Shown here: positions 37,473 through 49,938 of the stretch, in pieces
How the letters are laid out: every line of letters begins with the position of its first letter
How positions within the stretch are numbered: the first letter of the stretch is position 1
Origin: Paramecium octaurelia
Lineage: Eukaryota > Ciliophora > Oligohymenophorea > Peniculida > Parameciidae
Direction: 5' to 3'
NCBI GenBank assembly: GCA_905182995.1
Contig: CAJJDP010000022.1
Span: forward strand, 443,488 to 507,487
Length of the DNA: 64,000 bases
Translations under genes and position numbers: made by a program
Notes under the pieces: generated by a model
Told to the model about the DNA's origin: nothing
What the model saw: only the letters and a program-made list of their open reading frames with translations
Database searches by the model: none

Positions 37473-40400
37473 TCATTACATAAATATAAAAATTGAAAAG
37501 AGCAGCATTCTAGTAAAAGTATCTGTATTCGTGTCTGTAGTGTTGGTAGGTGGTGGAGGGGTGATGGTCGTAGTATTACATTTTTAGCAAAGATTAGTTT
37601 CAGCATTCCAACTATAAGTATTTAAACTTTATTCTAAACAGCTACTGGCTGATAATTGATTTGGACTTCCAGAAGAACATCCAGACGAAGTCATAACACA
37701 AACAGTGATACTCTTTTCATCAAACGAATAAACCGGTTTGCAGATGCTTCCATTTGCTACGGTGGCACAAGTGTGATTAATACAAGAAGTTACTTCAACG
37801 CCATTTTGAAGGGAAGCTTGAAAATGACAGGAGTTTTGCTTAGATTTACAGGCAACCAAATCAGAATTGGCTTACTCACAAGTGGTCATTAAAGTACATG
37901 TACCTTTCTGAGGATCTGCAACTGAAGCTGTAAAAACACAGATGCCATCCAATCCACCAGAATTGCATGCAGTTTTTGTTTTGTATGTTTAGCATTTATT
38001 TTTTATGATACAATTGGTGCCATTTGAAATGCATACTTTTTTATGTTATTTGCATAATTCTGTTGTTGTATCTTAGTAATCTGAACAAGATTTAACCCTA
38101 CAGGATTTAATTCCTTAAGTTTATCCTTCTTAAAAACCATAAACACAATTGCCATCAGTTCCATAATGGCATCCTGCCTCTTTGTATGAGGAACACAATC
38201 CAATAGGGATACAATTAGTTCCATTAGTTGTACATTTAGTAGTGGCAACAAAACTATTGCATGAGGTGTATGATGTAATATCAATGCCCATGTCCACAGT
38301 TGCATCTGTACATTTTCTTTATCTGCAAGATTCTTGAGCCCAAATACAAAAGCCATCAGTACCTCCAGAGAGACAGGATGTTTCAGTCTAGTAATAATTA
38401 CATTCAGTCTTAGAAATACAACCGTAGCCATCAGAAATGCATTGGTTTGAATATTGTTAGCATAGTTCTGTAGTAATAGCATTAAAATCAGAACACTTTT
38501 TAAAGGGAGCACAAGTGTCAACAATCCATCCACATTTTCCATCGATTCCAAGTGAGCAACTAGTTTAATTAAGATATTTGGAACATTGTGAAATGGGAAT
38601 ACAAGTTTAACCATTACTAGTACATTTATTTGAGTATTTTTAACATAAAGTATGAGATGAGTTTTAGATATCAGTGCATTATGAATAAGTAATGCATGAT
38701 TATTAAACCCATAAGCATACATTTCCTGCGTAATCTTTAGTGCATTTTGCTTTGACAACGATGTCCTTACAAGTATAGTTCTGATTGACACATCCTTTAC
38801 CATTGGAGAAACACTTACTAAGAAACTCTTGGCATTTTGCATCAGTATTAAATTCTTTGCTTGCATCATTGCAATCCAATTTCCTGCAATAGGTTTTCTC
38901 CCAAATGCAAAGACCTCCTTCATCAGTAGTTTTGGCAGAAGAACAAGAAGTCGAAGTAGTATAGGATGAACAAGCTCCAATCGGAATGCACCCTTTGCCT
39001 TTTGAAGTACATTAGCTAGACAGTCGTTGACAATCCTCATGAGTTAGTACACTTTCAGATGCATCCTCGCATTTCCAATCTCTACACTACCCAATATTGG
39101 AGGCCTTATTGAGTTCCCATTAGCATCTGCCTATACTAGTGTAGACAGGAGTATTTACACAGACTGATTGAGATGAAAATACACTACATTTAGTTGATAA
39201 TTGTGTGCAATTTCCAGCGTATAAGCACTGCGATTTCTTTTAACATGCTTACTAAGTTTAAATGTTCTCACATGAAACACTACTGACACAACCATATCCA
39301 TTAGTTACACACCCTTCCTTAAAGATATTACATAATTCATCGCTGTCATAGTTGTTTGGTGCTTCATTGCATTTTAAGGCAACACAAGGAGCAACAGAGT
39401 TACTGCTTTGGCCTTTACAGGGTCTATCAGTTGCTGAGAACAGAGGACAAGACTTGTTGGTTCCATTGAATGAAGCACAAGGTTAAGGCATTACACAGCC
39501 TATTCCCTTAGTTACACATCCACTTAAGAATTGATTGCATTCTTTATCAGTCTTTGCTGTGGTGTTATGTTAGCAATTTCTTACAACACAACTCATCAAA
39601 GGAGTGGCTGCAATATCATTCCAACAAGGTTTAGTTCCATTAGATCCCTTAAATTGACTGCACTCTAATTGAGTACCTTAATAATCTGAACACTTTGCAG
39701 TCTAAATAATACAACCCCTACCTTTGGTAACACAGCCAGCTTAGAATTCCTAACATTACGAATCTGTATTATAAGTCTAATTATCACTACATAATCTGAC
39801 TCTACACTATGTGATTGTACTGGTGCTGTCATTCCAACAACTTTTACCATTCCCAACAAATTTAGAACAAGTCGATTGATTTCCAACATAATTATTGCAA
39901 GGATCAGTCTTATCAATACATCCTAATCCCCTTGAAACACACCCCTTCATGAATGCATCACATTGGATATCAGTGACACTGTTGGCATTATCATAACATT
40001 ATTTCTATTCACAATATCCAAAGGAATCTTACCCTTTGCATTTGATTGAATTACCCACAAATGTCAAACAACTAGAACTAGTTCCTCGGTATTATGAACA
40101 AGTCTATGAAGCATCAACACACCCCTTTCCATTGGTTCTACATCCAGGTAAAAACGAATCACATTCCAAATCTGTCATTCCACTTTAATTTTAAGTACAT
40201 GTTCTTTATACACAACTACCTGAAACAGACCAACATCTGTCTCCAGAGGTAGTTCTTAAATTTTAACATTGAATTTCACTCACTCCCACATATAGATTAC
40301 AAGAAATTTAAGCCATATAACAATTCTAGCCATCATAAGTGCATGTGGACAAATGATTTCCACAATTTACATAATTTGGATTCTCAATTGCATTTGAGCA

Positions 40401-43400
40401 ACTCCTATCTTCACATGTTCCTATATCATTTGTTTGTTTCCAACAAGATGTGCCACCAATAGTCGTAGTAGATTAACATGCTGCTTTAGTGAATCCTGTG
40501 TATAAATTACATGAAGCTTGATAATTCACACAGTCTACACCATTATACCTACAACTAACCAAATGTTATGGACAACTAATTGCACTTGCACCATCTATTG
40601 TATTGCTACAAGTTCTGTCACTGCATTATGTAGATCCAATCGCTGGAATCCAACATAGACCTCCTGTACTCGTTGTTACTGATTTGCAGGCTTCAGATGT
40701 GAATCCTACATATCCATTGCAATTAGTCTATTGAATAACACATGATGAACCATTGAATCTGCATGTACTCATATGATCTAAACATTTCTAAGTAGTTGTA
40801 GCAACTGTCACATTCGTACATTACCTATCTTCACATGTTCCAACTGAATTTGAAGTTCTCCAACATTTCGTAACACCATCTGCCAATATCGCATCTTTAC
40901 AAGCCTACTAAGTAAATGATGTATATAAATTGCATGCTGTTTATGCATCAACACAAATAGTACCATCATATCTACAAGAAGATTTGTGAGCTTAGCAAGT
41001 AATTGAGTTCGAACTTGATACTTTATCGCTACATAATCTGCTTTCACATGTTGTCAATGCACTATTTTCCAACCAACAATTCTCACCAGAAAGTGTAACT
41101 GCTGTTTTACATGCTGATTAAACAAAACTGGTATAGGAAGTACAACTAGATTCCTTGTCCACACATTTTACTCCATCATAAACACAATTATCAGAGTATT
41201 GAGTACAAAATTAAGATGAAAATGAATAAGGGTTTAACACACTCGTAACACTTGAACATGTTCTTGCCATACAAGCTCCAATTGAATTTGATGATCTCCA
41301 ACATAATCCAGTTGATAGACTAATTGCTTTCTCACAAGCATTGGGTTAGAAGTTTAAATAGGAACTGCACAAATTCTACTTTGCAACACAATTTGAACCA
41401 CTAAAAATGCATCCAGGTAAGAATTGATCACAATCACTCTAATTTGATGCTGCTGTTAAATGTGTACAACTTCTTGTTTAGCATGTACCTGTTCCACTTG
41501 CTAAATAACACTTGTCACCAGAAATTGTAGTGATTTATTAACAAATTTAATAGTTCAAACCAGTATATGATGTACATGAAATTTAAGCATCTATGCAGAT
41601 AAATCCATTAAATCTACAAGTTGACAAATATTATGTACATTAATCATTGTTTGCAGGATTAATTACATCAGAGCAACTCCTATTCATACATGTGTTTTTA
41701 CGAACACAAGGATACCCATTGCCAATTAAAATTGAACATTAAGCTTCATCTCCTTAGAATTAAGTACATGGTTCTGTGTTTTCAATACATCCTATACCTT
41801 TTGTAACACAGCCAGATAAAAACTATTCACATTATTCATTTTTTGTTGATGCAGTATCCTGTGCACATTCCTTGTTCACACAGCTAGTTCCACTTATCCA
41901 CCAACATTATTTTGTGTTATTTACACCTTTGAATTTTGAGCAATCAGTAGTGCTACTTCCAGAATAAGATGTACATGGTTCTGCTTGATCAATGCACCCT
42001 AATCCTTTTGATACGCATGAACTTAAGAATAATGTGCATTAGTCATTTGTAGTAGCTGTTATATTATCTCCGCATTTTAAATGTCTACATGGTCCAGTAG
42101 TTCCTGTATCCTAATAGCATTTAATTGTTCCATTTATTCCAAATTACTAGGAACACGTTTCTTAATTGCCAGTATATTAACTACAATCAGCAGATTTATC
42201 AATACAACCAGAACTACCCTAAAATTTGCATCCACTCAAAAAATCATCGCATTATTTTAAATTGGTTGCTGTTGTATTGTTTGTGCATAAGAGAACTTCA
42301 CATGGTCCCTTTATACTACTAGTGCTAGTGCATTTCAACCCATTCCCATAAAAATTGACACAAGTCTCTGTTGTTCCTTAATACTAATTACAAGGGACTG
42401 TGGATGGGAAACATCCTTATGAATTTGTAACACATCCAGCTAAAAACTTCTTACATTAATCATTAGTTGTATATGATGAAGGAGCATCAGTGCATAATCT
42501 AACTCTGCAAACACCACCAACCCAAAAGCAAGGTTAACCATTTCCCAAATTATTATTACATAAACTAATGTTAGTAAAGTATGAGCAATCAGTTTTGGTA
42601 ACACAAATTTGATTCCATTAACATGAAGCAGTAGCTTTGCAAGTGAATTCTTTAATAGTAGATATACAATCAGTTTTTTTGACACACCCTTCCCCATTTG
42701 ACAAACAATCACTTTAAAATGAAATACATTTCTCATGTGTCTTGTATTCAGAAGGAGCATCAGTACATACCAAATTTGAACAGATCCCCTCAAAAGTATT
42801 TTTAGAATAACATCTTCCATCAGACCCTTCATATTTAGCACAAGTTGTTGCTGTTCCATTATAGGTTGAACATAATTTTCTACTACTTAAACAATTCACT
42901 CCATCTGTTACACAACCCTTTTAATAGTCGTTGCATTCTCGATCTGTCTTTAGTTAAGCCTCTTCACAAACTCTTGTTTTACACCCATTTGTACCTAAAG
43001 TACATTTACCATCACTTCCTATGTACTAATTACACTCCTCAGCTGTTCCTGTATAAGAACTACATTATTTCAATGAAGTGTCACATCCTCTTCCATTGGT
43101 TATACATGAATTCAAAAACTCTTTGCATTTTTCATCTGTATTATAGGTAGTAGGTGCATTTTCACATTTCCTAGACTAACATTTATTTGATGATCCATTG
43201 TCACATTATCCCTCAGATCCTGTCATCTAACTGCAATCACTTCCAACATAACTATCACAAGTAGGCAATGGATTCATCCAACATCCCTTACCTGTCGTAA
43301 CACATCCAAACTGATATCTTGCACATTACTCATCACTATTGTAATCACTAGGAGCAGACTAACACTATCTTGCACCACAACCAGTTGCTGTTCTCGCACA

Positions 43401-44015
43401 ATAGCCATCACTTCCTATCATTTAATTACAATCAATAATTCCATATGAAGAACATTCGCTTTTAATCTCCACACATCCCTTACCATTTGTAAAACATCCT
43501 ATTTTAAATTTATTGCAATCTTAATCCGTTTTCAATTCATTACTTGCTTCTATGCATCTTAAATCTCTGCATTAGTTGTTCTCCCATTTACATTAACCTC
43601 CTTAAATATTGATATTCTGATTACAAAATATCTAATTCTTATATTCACTACAATTCTGTGGATCCTAACACACATTCCCATCTGATGTACATTATTATGA
43701 GATCTATTGACAAAAATAATTCGTACTGCCAATATAAGCAGAACAACCACTGAATTATTCACATTTATTATCAACAAAAGCACAGCCTTTCATCTTTGGG
43801 CAAGTTGCTTAATCAAATGATCTGCAATAGACACTTATCATATCATCATTTTCTGTTTAATCATTTTGGACACATTTATCATTATCCCATCTACACCCAA
43901 TGTTTGCACAATCAGACTTAGATTTTATTTAACTACAAGTGCAAGATTCCTCCACATTTATCGAAACTGCTAAATATTGATTAGCTAAAATGAGTAAAAT
44001 ATTCAATCTCAACAT
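37473..44015 (-). CDS. Giant intronless cysteine-rich GPI-type surface antigen (2180 aa)
   Basis: One uninterrupted 6543-nt frame with no TGA and no intron. The N-terminus is a signal peptide (MLRLNILLILANQYLAVS), then ESCTCSQIKSKSDCANIGCR. Most of the length is Cys-periodic modules with spaced CW and GC pairs; a central array (about 40.3-41.8 kb) repeats near every 205-220 nt as C.W, C..R.C and CRYDGTIC-like blocks. The end reads LNTYSWNAETNLCQKC, a Thr/Pro-rich stretch (TTTITPPPPTNTT), then LLFSIFIFM and a GPI-like signal. Size, absence of introns, cysteine periodicity and GPI tail match Paramecium immobilization antigens, which coat the cell and are expressed mutually exclusively. Large frames in other registers are shadows. 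Confidence 0.8.
40380..41760 (-). repeat. Tandem Cys-module repeats inside the giant antigen
   Basis: Similar phrases recur about every 205-220 nt, for example the plus-strand string CTATCTTCACATGTTCC near 40.41 and 40.83 kb, with related copies near 41.04, 41.26, 41.48 and 41.68 kb. Each unit encodes about 70 residues with a fixed spacing of cysteines, and copies are diverged at the sequence level. Such central arrays are typical of immobilization antigens and evolve by unequal exchange. Confidence 0.65.
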
Positions 44016-44271
44016 TTGTTTTATTCTATATATATTAAATAATTATTTCGAGTTAACTAATATTAATTTCTATATTCAATTCATATTACAAATTCTCTTT
44101 CATTTCTGACACCGTATATTGTATAAATTTTATTTACTTTGACTTATTATTCCCCTGTCCTATATTTATGTCTTTGTTATTTATCAGTTTTTATCAGTGT
44201 CCTAGAATTACAAGTACATTTCTTGTAAATCTTATTTCAATGCAAAACTATTTTATTATTAATTATAAACA

Positions 44272-44750
44272 ATGAGTTCTGTACCTAGAATTAAAAAAGA
44301 ACTATAAAATTTTCAAGATGAACCTCTCACTGGGTTCCTAATCAGCATTTTGGATGGCAATAATATATTTCATTGGAAAATTTGTTTTTCTGGACCTTAA
44401 GGATCACTTTATGAAAATGGAATTTTTACTCTAGATGTATTGTTTCCTGAAGATTATCCATTAAAATCTCCAAAAATAGTATTTCTGACTTCTATCTATC
44501 ATTTAAACATTGATTATAATACAGGGTAAATTTGCCTAGAAATCTTGGGATAAAATTGGTCTCCAAGCTTAACTATTAGAAAGTGTATTCTATTTTAATC
44601 TACATTTTAGTGCTATTAAGTATTCTAGCATTGCTTTATGATCCAAATCCTAATAGCCCATTACTTGACGATGTTAATACCGTTTTTAAGAAAGACAAAG
44701 CATTATATCAATAAAAAGCTAAGGAATGGACTAAAATGTACGCTAAATGA
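44272..44750 (+). CDS. Ubiquitin-conjugating enzyme E2
   Basis: 150 aa with one 26-nt intron (44585-44610). It carries ubiquitin (or a similar modifier) on a Cys. UBC-fold signatures: MSSVPRIKKELQNFQDEP, WKICFSGPQGSLYENGIFTL, FPEDYPLKSPKIVFLT, then the active-site region TGQICLEILGQNWSPSLTI (Cys in ICLEI). The tail has ALLYDPNPNSPLLDDV, ALYQQKAKEWTKMYAK. The HPN motif is replaced by HLN (YHLNIDYNTG), a mild variation. Length is typical of a core E2. The start lies 257 bp from the antigen start, in divergent orientation. Confidence 0.93.
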
Positions 44751-45091
44751 TTAGTCAAGTTATATATTTTTTATATAATCCTTTGATAATCAATTTTAAT
44801 CGCTCTTACTTTTTAAACTTCTTTAGATTATTAATAAATTTAATTATTACAGAAAAGTAAGTGTTTTATCCAATTGTAAAAGACTAAATTAATTAAATCT
44901 AATATTTTATCTTCTATGGAATATTTTTGATGGGTATTATCAGGGTATGAATTTTCTATGCTTAGTTGATCCTTAATTTGACTTAAGTATAAAATAATAG
45001 AATTACATAATAATTTTAATATTTCATTAATTAAATTGTAATAAAGTGAAGGTAAATGATTGATTATAAATAAAATGATTGAATTAATTTT
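44751..45091. other. Intergenic region
   Basis: 340 bp of AT-rich sequence between the E2 gene and a small plus-strand gene. No gene or repeat recognised. Confidence 0.45.
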
Positions 45092-45355
45092 ATGGGTACT
45101 GTTAAAATCGATAAATGCTCTATTTAAATGGTTCTGTTTTTAGATTAAAATAATAATATAAAAAGTATGAATGAGATCATCAATAAAAAAGAAACTATTT
45201 TGCTTGATCAAATTGTGGTTCTGGAAAATTGGGAATACCTCAAAGATCATTTGGTTATGGAGGACTTGTTGAATCAAAGTAAAAAAGAGAATGTGGAAGT
45301 GCAAGAAGATTAAGACACAACTATACTAATCTGTACTTCAGATTACGAAGATTGA
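45092..45355 (+). CDS. Small acidic hypothetical protein with possible myristoylation site
   Basis: Intronless 87-aa frame. It starts MGTVKIDKCSIQM: Gly2 and Cys9 could support lipidation. The rest is acidic and helical (NEIINKKETILLDQIVVLEN; DHLVMEDLLNQSKKEN) ending in DTTILICTSDYED and TGA. No family is recognised. Confidence 0.5.
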
Positions 45356-45440
45356 TTTTAATGATCTCTCTTCGAGGTTCTCATTGATGATATATATAGT
45401 ATATGATTACTTAATAAAACTTTAACATTTTCTTGTATAC

Positions 45441-46014
45441 TCATTCACTTTTTTAATGGGGATCTAGTGGATCCACCAGGAATAATTTCAAACGAAATGC
45501 GTCATTGCCTGACATGTAATAGTTCTACATTCTTTTCATTTTGGCAAAACCCAGGGACTCATACAATCTCAGCGCTGCATGATTTGTTTATTCGGTCTCT
45601 AACACTATTTCATCACCACCTTATTACAATATTAAAAATCAATTCAAACCTTTTTCTTTTATTTTGTCAATAAATTTTTATGCCAAAATTCTCCCTATTC
45701 TAAGGCGTCTATACTTCTTTTCTACCACAATCATTGCTATGTAACCCCTGTTTCTACCAGATTTATTATGCTTATCTAATTTTCCAATTACAACCTAAGA
45801 ATTTGACTAAACAACTCACCCCGATAATTTCATTGTTATAATAGGCAAAAATAGAGAGATCTGGCCACCCATAAAGAAAATATCTATAAGTATAAATAGA
45901 ATAGGGTTCAGATAATTCAGCATCAATCATAGGCATAATTTTGGGTATTTAACTATAGTCTGTGAAATTAGTGTAATGAATGTCCTCCAATTTGATTGAT
46001 TAATCTTAATCCAT
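45441..46014 (-). CDS. NAA30: N-alpha-acetyltransferase 30, NatC catalytic subunit
   Basis: 172 aa after introns 45795-45819 (25 nt) and 45620-45649 (30 nt). GNAT enzyme that acetylates N-termini such as Met-Leu and Met-Ile. Signatures: [15 protein letters not shown] (typical NAA30 start), [34 protein letters not shown] (acetyl-CoA-binding RRxxxG), [31 protein letters not shown] and [20 protein letters not shown] (C-terminal NAA30 hallmark). Length is family-typical. Both introns fall inside conserved blocks and restore them. Confidence 0.93.
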
Positions 46015-46093
46015 AATTTAAATTAAACAAATATTACAACTATTGTGTTGTGTTCTAATTTATGTGATTAAATAATAAAATTTATTGAAATCA

Positions 46094-47188
46094 ATGATGA
46101 ATTATTATTCTACAATTGATTTTTACAATTAAGATGAGGAGATACCTATATGCAACCCAGCCAATTTTAAACTTTAATACTACTCTAGGATGATTATAAT
46201 TTTACTGTCCTTTCTTTCATCAAGCTTCATAGGACTAACTTGTATATTGAGCAGCAAAAGAAGTTATTGGACTTTTAGAATAATTTCCTTTTAATCTCTA
46301 TTCGAATGCATAGATTTGGGCTTAGCATTCATTTATAATAGATTCTTTATGTAACAGGAGACTTTAGAAAAATAATGCAATATAATTGGATACATAATGC
46401 ATTCAAGTTGGCTCTCATCATTTTGTTGCTGCCTCTTTATAATCTATCAGCTGAGATTATTATTAAAAGTATAATGATTTTAAATATAGGTTGATAATTT
46501 GTATGAAACTTTATCTAAAAATGTATTTAAAGTAATATTTTTATTTTGGATTGCATCATATGTTTGGTTGCTTTTTCCATTTTTATAAGAGGAATTTGTT
46601 CCAACTGGATGGAACTCTTTTAAAAAAGACTGCATATAATACTTTTTTTGTGGGTTTAGCAAAAGCTGGAAAATCTATTTAATATTTTGGACAATTCCTT
46701 AGATAATTATTTTTGTGAGTGGAATCATATTAGCAAAAAAAGTAAGAATTTTCAATTATAATACTACTTTAGAATTCAAAATTAGCTGCAATCCATCTAT
46801 CCACATTTTAAGATGAAGAATTTGAAATCATTCAACATCTTCAACTATTTCCTATTATATATGGACTAGCTTGGCTCTTTAATTAACTCATAAGGTAATA
46901 TTTATTTAAAAATAGATATACTGATATTATAGATGTATTTGTTAAATGGATCGTATTCAATGATTGGCCTTATGCTTTTTATGTCTTTTTTAACTTAATT
47001 TTTGAATTGCATTTAATTATTGTTTTAAGTTTTTTTCTCTACAATTACAAGTAAAATTATGTATATTAGCTGTTAGTCAGGTGTTGAACATAAAGTAAAT
47101 TTGGCTTTCTGCTTTATGCTGTCGAAAAAAGGTTGAAATAAATGATAATGAAAGTCTACTATATCAAGATGTCAATGGGACTTCATGA
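46094..47188 (+). CDS. Seven-helix membrane protein, GPCR-like
   Basis: 340 aa after introns 46469-46489 (21 nt), 46742-46772 (31) and 47061-47080 (20); a further 21-nt GT-AG segment at 46895-46915 could also be removed without changing frame. Seven hydrophobic helices: MIIILLSFLSSSFIGLTCIL; ISFQSLFECIDLGLAFIY; CNIIGYIMHSSWLSSFCCCL; VIFLFWIASYVWLLFPFL; IYLIFWTIPQIIIFVSGIIL; LQLFPIIYGLAWLFNQL; YAFYVFFNLIFELHLIIVL. The conserved-looking Cys before helix 3 and the Trp-rich helix 4 recall cAMP-receptor-type GPCRs. The C-tail is short and acidic after a Cys-Cys pair. Family assignment is tentative. Confidence 0.6.
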
Positions 47189-47391
47189 TAAAATTATTTA
47201 TTTGTATATTCTTTTAAGAAAATGCTAAAATTATGATAAAATACTGTTTTATCACAAAAAATTAAATAACCTTTATAACTTAATTAGATCTTTGTTTTTA
47301 TACGTTTAGAACTCTTCTTTGATTTGCTGTTATTACTATCAATTATATAAATTATTCCTTATAAAGTTAAAGCTATTGGTGATAAACGAAA

Positions 47392-47622
47392 ATGTAGAGA
47401 TCTCTTTCTTCTGACTTCGAATCTCTAAAGATATAGCTAAATTATTCTTAATTCCGATATCATATATCATATAAGTTATTAGATAATTCAAGAATATTAG
47501 AAGAGAATGAATTGGAGGATTAAGCAAGGGGTAATAATGATGTCATTTTAACATCTTTTAAATTTTAAGTAAAATAATATTCGATAAAATTCATAGTGTA
47601 ACTGATAGTTGCTATTTAGTGA
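47392..47622 (+). CDS. Small hypothetical protein
   Basis: Intronless 76-aa frame. The start MQRSLSSDFESLKIQLNYSQ is followed by an acidic helix (LLDNSRILEENELEDQ) and a hydrophobic end (SIKFIVQLIVAIQ). Composition looks like a real protein, but length and lack of family leave doubt. An antisense 62-aa frame here is a shadow. Confidence 0.35.
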
Positions 47623-47749
47623 AATGAGACAATTTTGAATTTTTATTCTAATACCTCAATTATCATGATGCAGCATTAAACGAGATCAGAGATATGCGTT
47701 CACTTATTTATTGAGAGTCTATGATTTTACAAATTAATTTAATATAAAA

Positions 47750-49345
47750 ATGAACAACTCTCAGAAAAGTAAAACAGTTCGATCAGGTTCAGCAAGAGTC
47801 AAATCAGCTATTGAAAGGGCTGGGTTGATCCAATAAAGGGAGCAATTGAGAGAAATGTTGATTAGCAAATTTTCAAAAGATTTTGCTTAAGGTAACAAGA
47901 ATAAAGAGGTGTTAATTTCGTAAATAGTTAATGAATACTTCGCAAACGAGCAAGTATCAAGCATAAAAAATATTAGGTTACAGAGAATTCTTTAAAATAA
48001 CTGAAAGCAAGAGTATAGGAGGCTATTCAAAAATAAAAACAACAAAGTTAAACATAATAAAACCCATCCTAAAATATTTAATTTGACAACAGAAGTGAAT
48101 AGAAATCACAAAACCTCAGGCCATAATCTGTTAAGAATTCTGTGAGATCTGAAAGAGATCCCGATTAATATTCTGTAACGTCTTCACAATTTGAAAAACC
48201 ACCAAAATCAGTTTATGTAGTTGATGAAGAGGATGAATGGGCTGCTTTGGTCAAATTTGATACAGAACTACACACCAAGGAAAGATAGCTAGAATCGTAG
48301 AGGTAAGCTGAGTTTAAAAAGAAAATGAAAGCAGAACTTGATAGACAATTGGAGGAGAAAAGGAGAAGACAAGAAGGAGAGAGGAAATAGGAAGAAGCAT
48401 ATGTTAAGTTAAGGGATTACTAAATGAATGTGTATGATCAAAGAGAGGACTAGAAAAAGAGAGAGAAGGAAAGAAAGTAGTAAATTGAAAAGGAGCAAAG
48501 AGACAGACAAGTGAGGGAAGAGGAGAAGAGAAGATTCTTAGAGAAAAAGAGATAATCAGAATAAGACGCAGTATTGGTTTAAAGAATTTAGGAAGAATTG
48601 AAATAGGAGTAGAGGGAAATACTTTAGAAAAAGGAGATTGAGAAGAGAAAGTTTATGGAAATGATGGAAGAAAATGAAAAAAATAGATAGAAGTAAATTC
48701 ATGATGAGATAACTGAAAAATAATTAGAAATTGATATGCAAAGGAAATATATAGATTTACAATAAAAATTAGAATAGGAGAGAGAATTAGAAAAGAAGGA
48801 GAGAGAAGATAAAATCAAAAAGATCATGAGTGACTTTTCATAAACGGTAGTAAAGAATCAGAAAGATCAAATTAAGTATAATCTTATCTAGAATTAGGGC
48901 TGAAGATGATAAAATGATGAAAGCTATTCTTATGTAAAATCAAATTGAATAAAATGATGAAGATTAAAAAAAGAGATAAATTAAATAGCAACAATAGGAA
49001 ATGAGATCATATTTAATCAAGCAAATGGAAGATAAAAAGTAAATATAAAGTGATTATTTAAGATAGAAAATAAAAGAAGAGGAAGATTTAAATAGAAAAT
49101 AAGCTTAGGTTTGGTAATAAGATTTATAAATGTATTAAACACACGAAAAATAAAAACATAATTACATAAAGGATGTAAATTTGAAGCACTAAGATATCTT
49201 AAAATAATAGATAGATGAGAGAAAATCTTAGTAGAGACCCAGAAATAAAATGAATAATGAAGAATTGATGCATAACAAGCCTTTACTGAAAGAATTGGCA
49301 GACAAACAAGATGCAATAAAAGTCAGAAAGATGAATATTGGATGA
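47750..49345 (+). CDS. Long coiled-coil protein, TPH/axonemal-like
   Basis: 516 aa after introns 47956-47978 (23 nt) and 48876-48897 (22 nt); the count is exact. The N-terminal segment (SARVKSAIERAGLIQQREQL, then SKFSKDFAQGNKNKEVL) is followed by a conserved-looking block (YVVDEEDEWAALVKFDTEL). Then comes about 330 aa of charged single helix rich in Glu, Lys, Arg and Gln (RQLEEKRRRQEGERKQEEAY; EKERKQQIEKEQRDRQVREE). This pattern resembles trichohyalin-plectin-homology proteins of cilia (MNS1/CFAP45 type), but I cannot pick one member. It ends KVRKMNIG and TGA. Confidence 0.65.
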
Positions 49346-49436
49346 GATGGATTTATTCATATAGATTATATATATATATTATGTTAAATATATATATTTA
49401 AATGTGATAGCAAATCCATAAATTAAATTATCAAAT

Positions 49437-49938
49437 ATGACTCACAGTTATGGTTTGAAAAAGGGTACTAGAAGCAAGTTTGCCAAACCTTTCAGAGGAC
49501 ATGGAAACATATCAATAAGAAAAACCCTTTAAACTTTCAGAAGAGGTAAGTCTTAGTTAATAATCTCAAGGTGATTTTGTTGATATTTTGGTTGATGGTG
49601 CTTAACACAAAGGTGTTCCATTTTAATATTATCACGGCAGAACTGCAAGAGTATTCAATGTCAATCCAAGAGGAATTGGTGTCTCATTATAAAGAAGAGT
49701 CAGAGGAAGATATGTCGAAAAGCGTTTTCATGTTAGAGCTGATCACTTGAGACCATCAAAATGCAGATAAGAATTTGTCAAGAGAGTCTAAGAAAATGAT
49801 AAGAAAAAGACTGAGGCAAAGAAGAATAAGCAAGTCATTTCAACAAAGCGATAACCAGTTCAACCAAGAGGTGCAGCAGTTGTTATTCCAAAATAAACAA
49901 CTTTCTAACATCCAAAGGCATTTGTAGAAATTATTTGA
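49437..49938 (+). CDS. RPL21: Large-subunit ribosomal protein eL21
   Basis: 158 aa with one 25-nt intron (49546-49570). 60S ribosomal protein. Signatures: MTHSYGLKKGTRSKFAKPFR, DFVDILVDGAQHKGVPFQYY, HGRTARVFNVNPRGIGVSLQ and RVRGRYVEKRFHVRADHLRP. The C-terminus is VVIPKQTTFQHPKAFVEII. eL21 normally starts MTNTKGYRRGTR and is about 160 aa. Intron placement after RRG restores DFVDI. Confidence 0.95.

Noticed and set aside
38003-39040. 345-aa minus-strand frame under the standard code
   Set aside because: It is out of register with the 2180-aa antigen frame that covers the same bases. The true frame has ordered cysteines; this one has none of that pattern.
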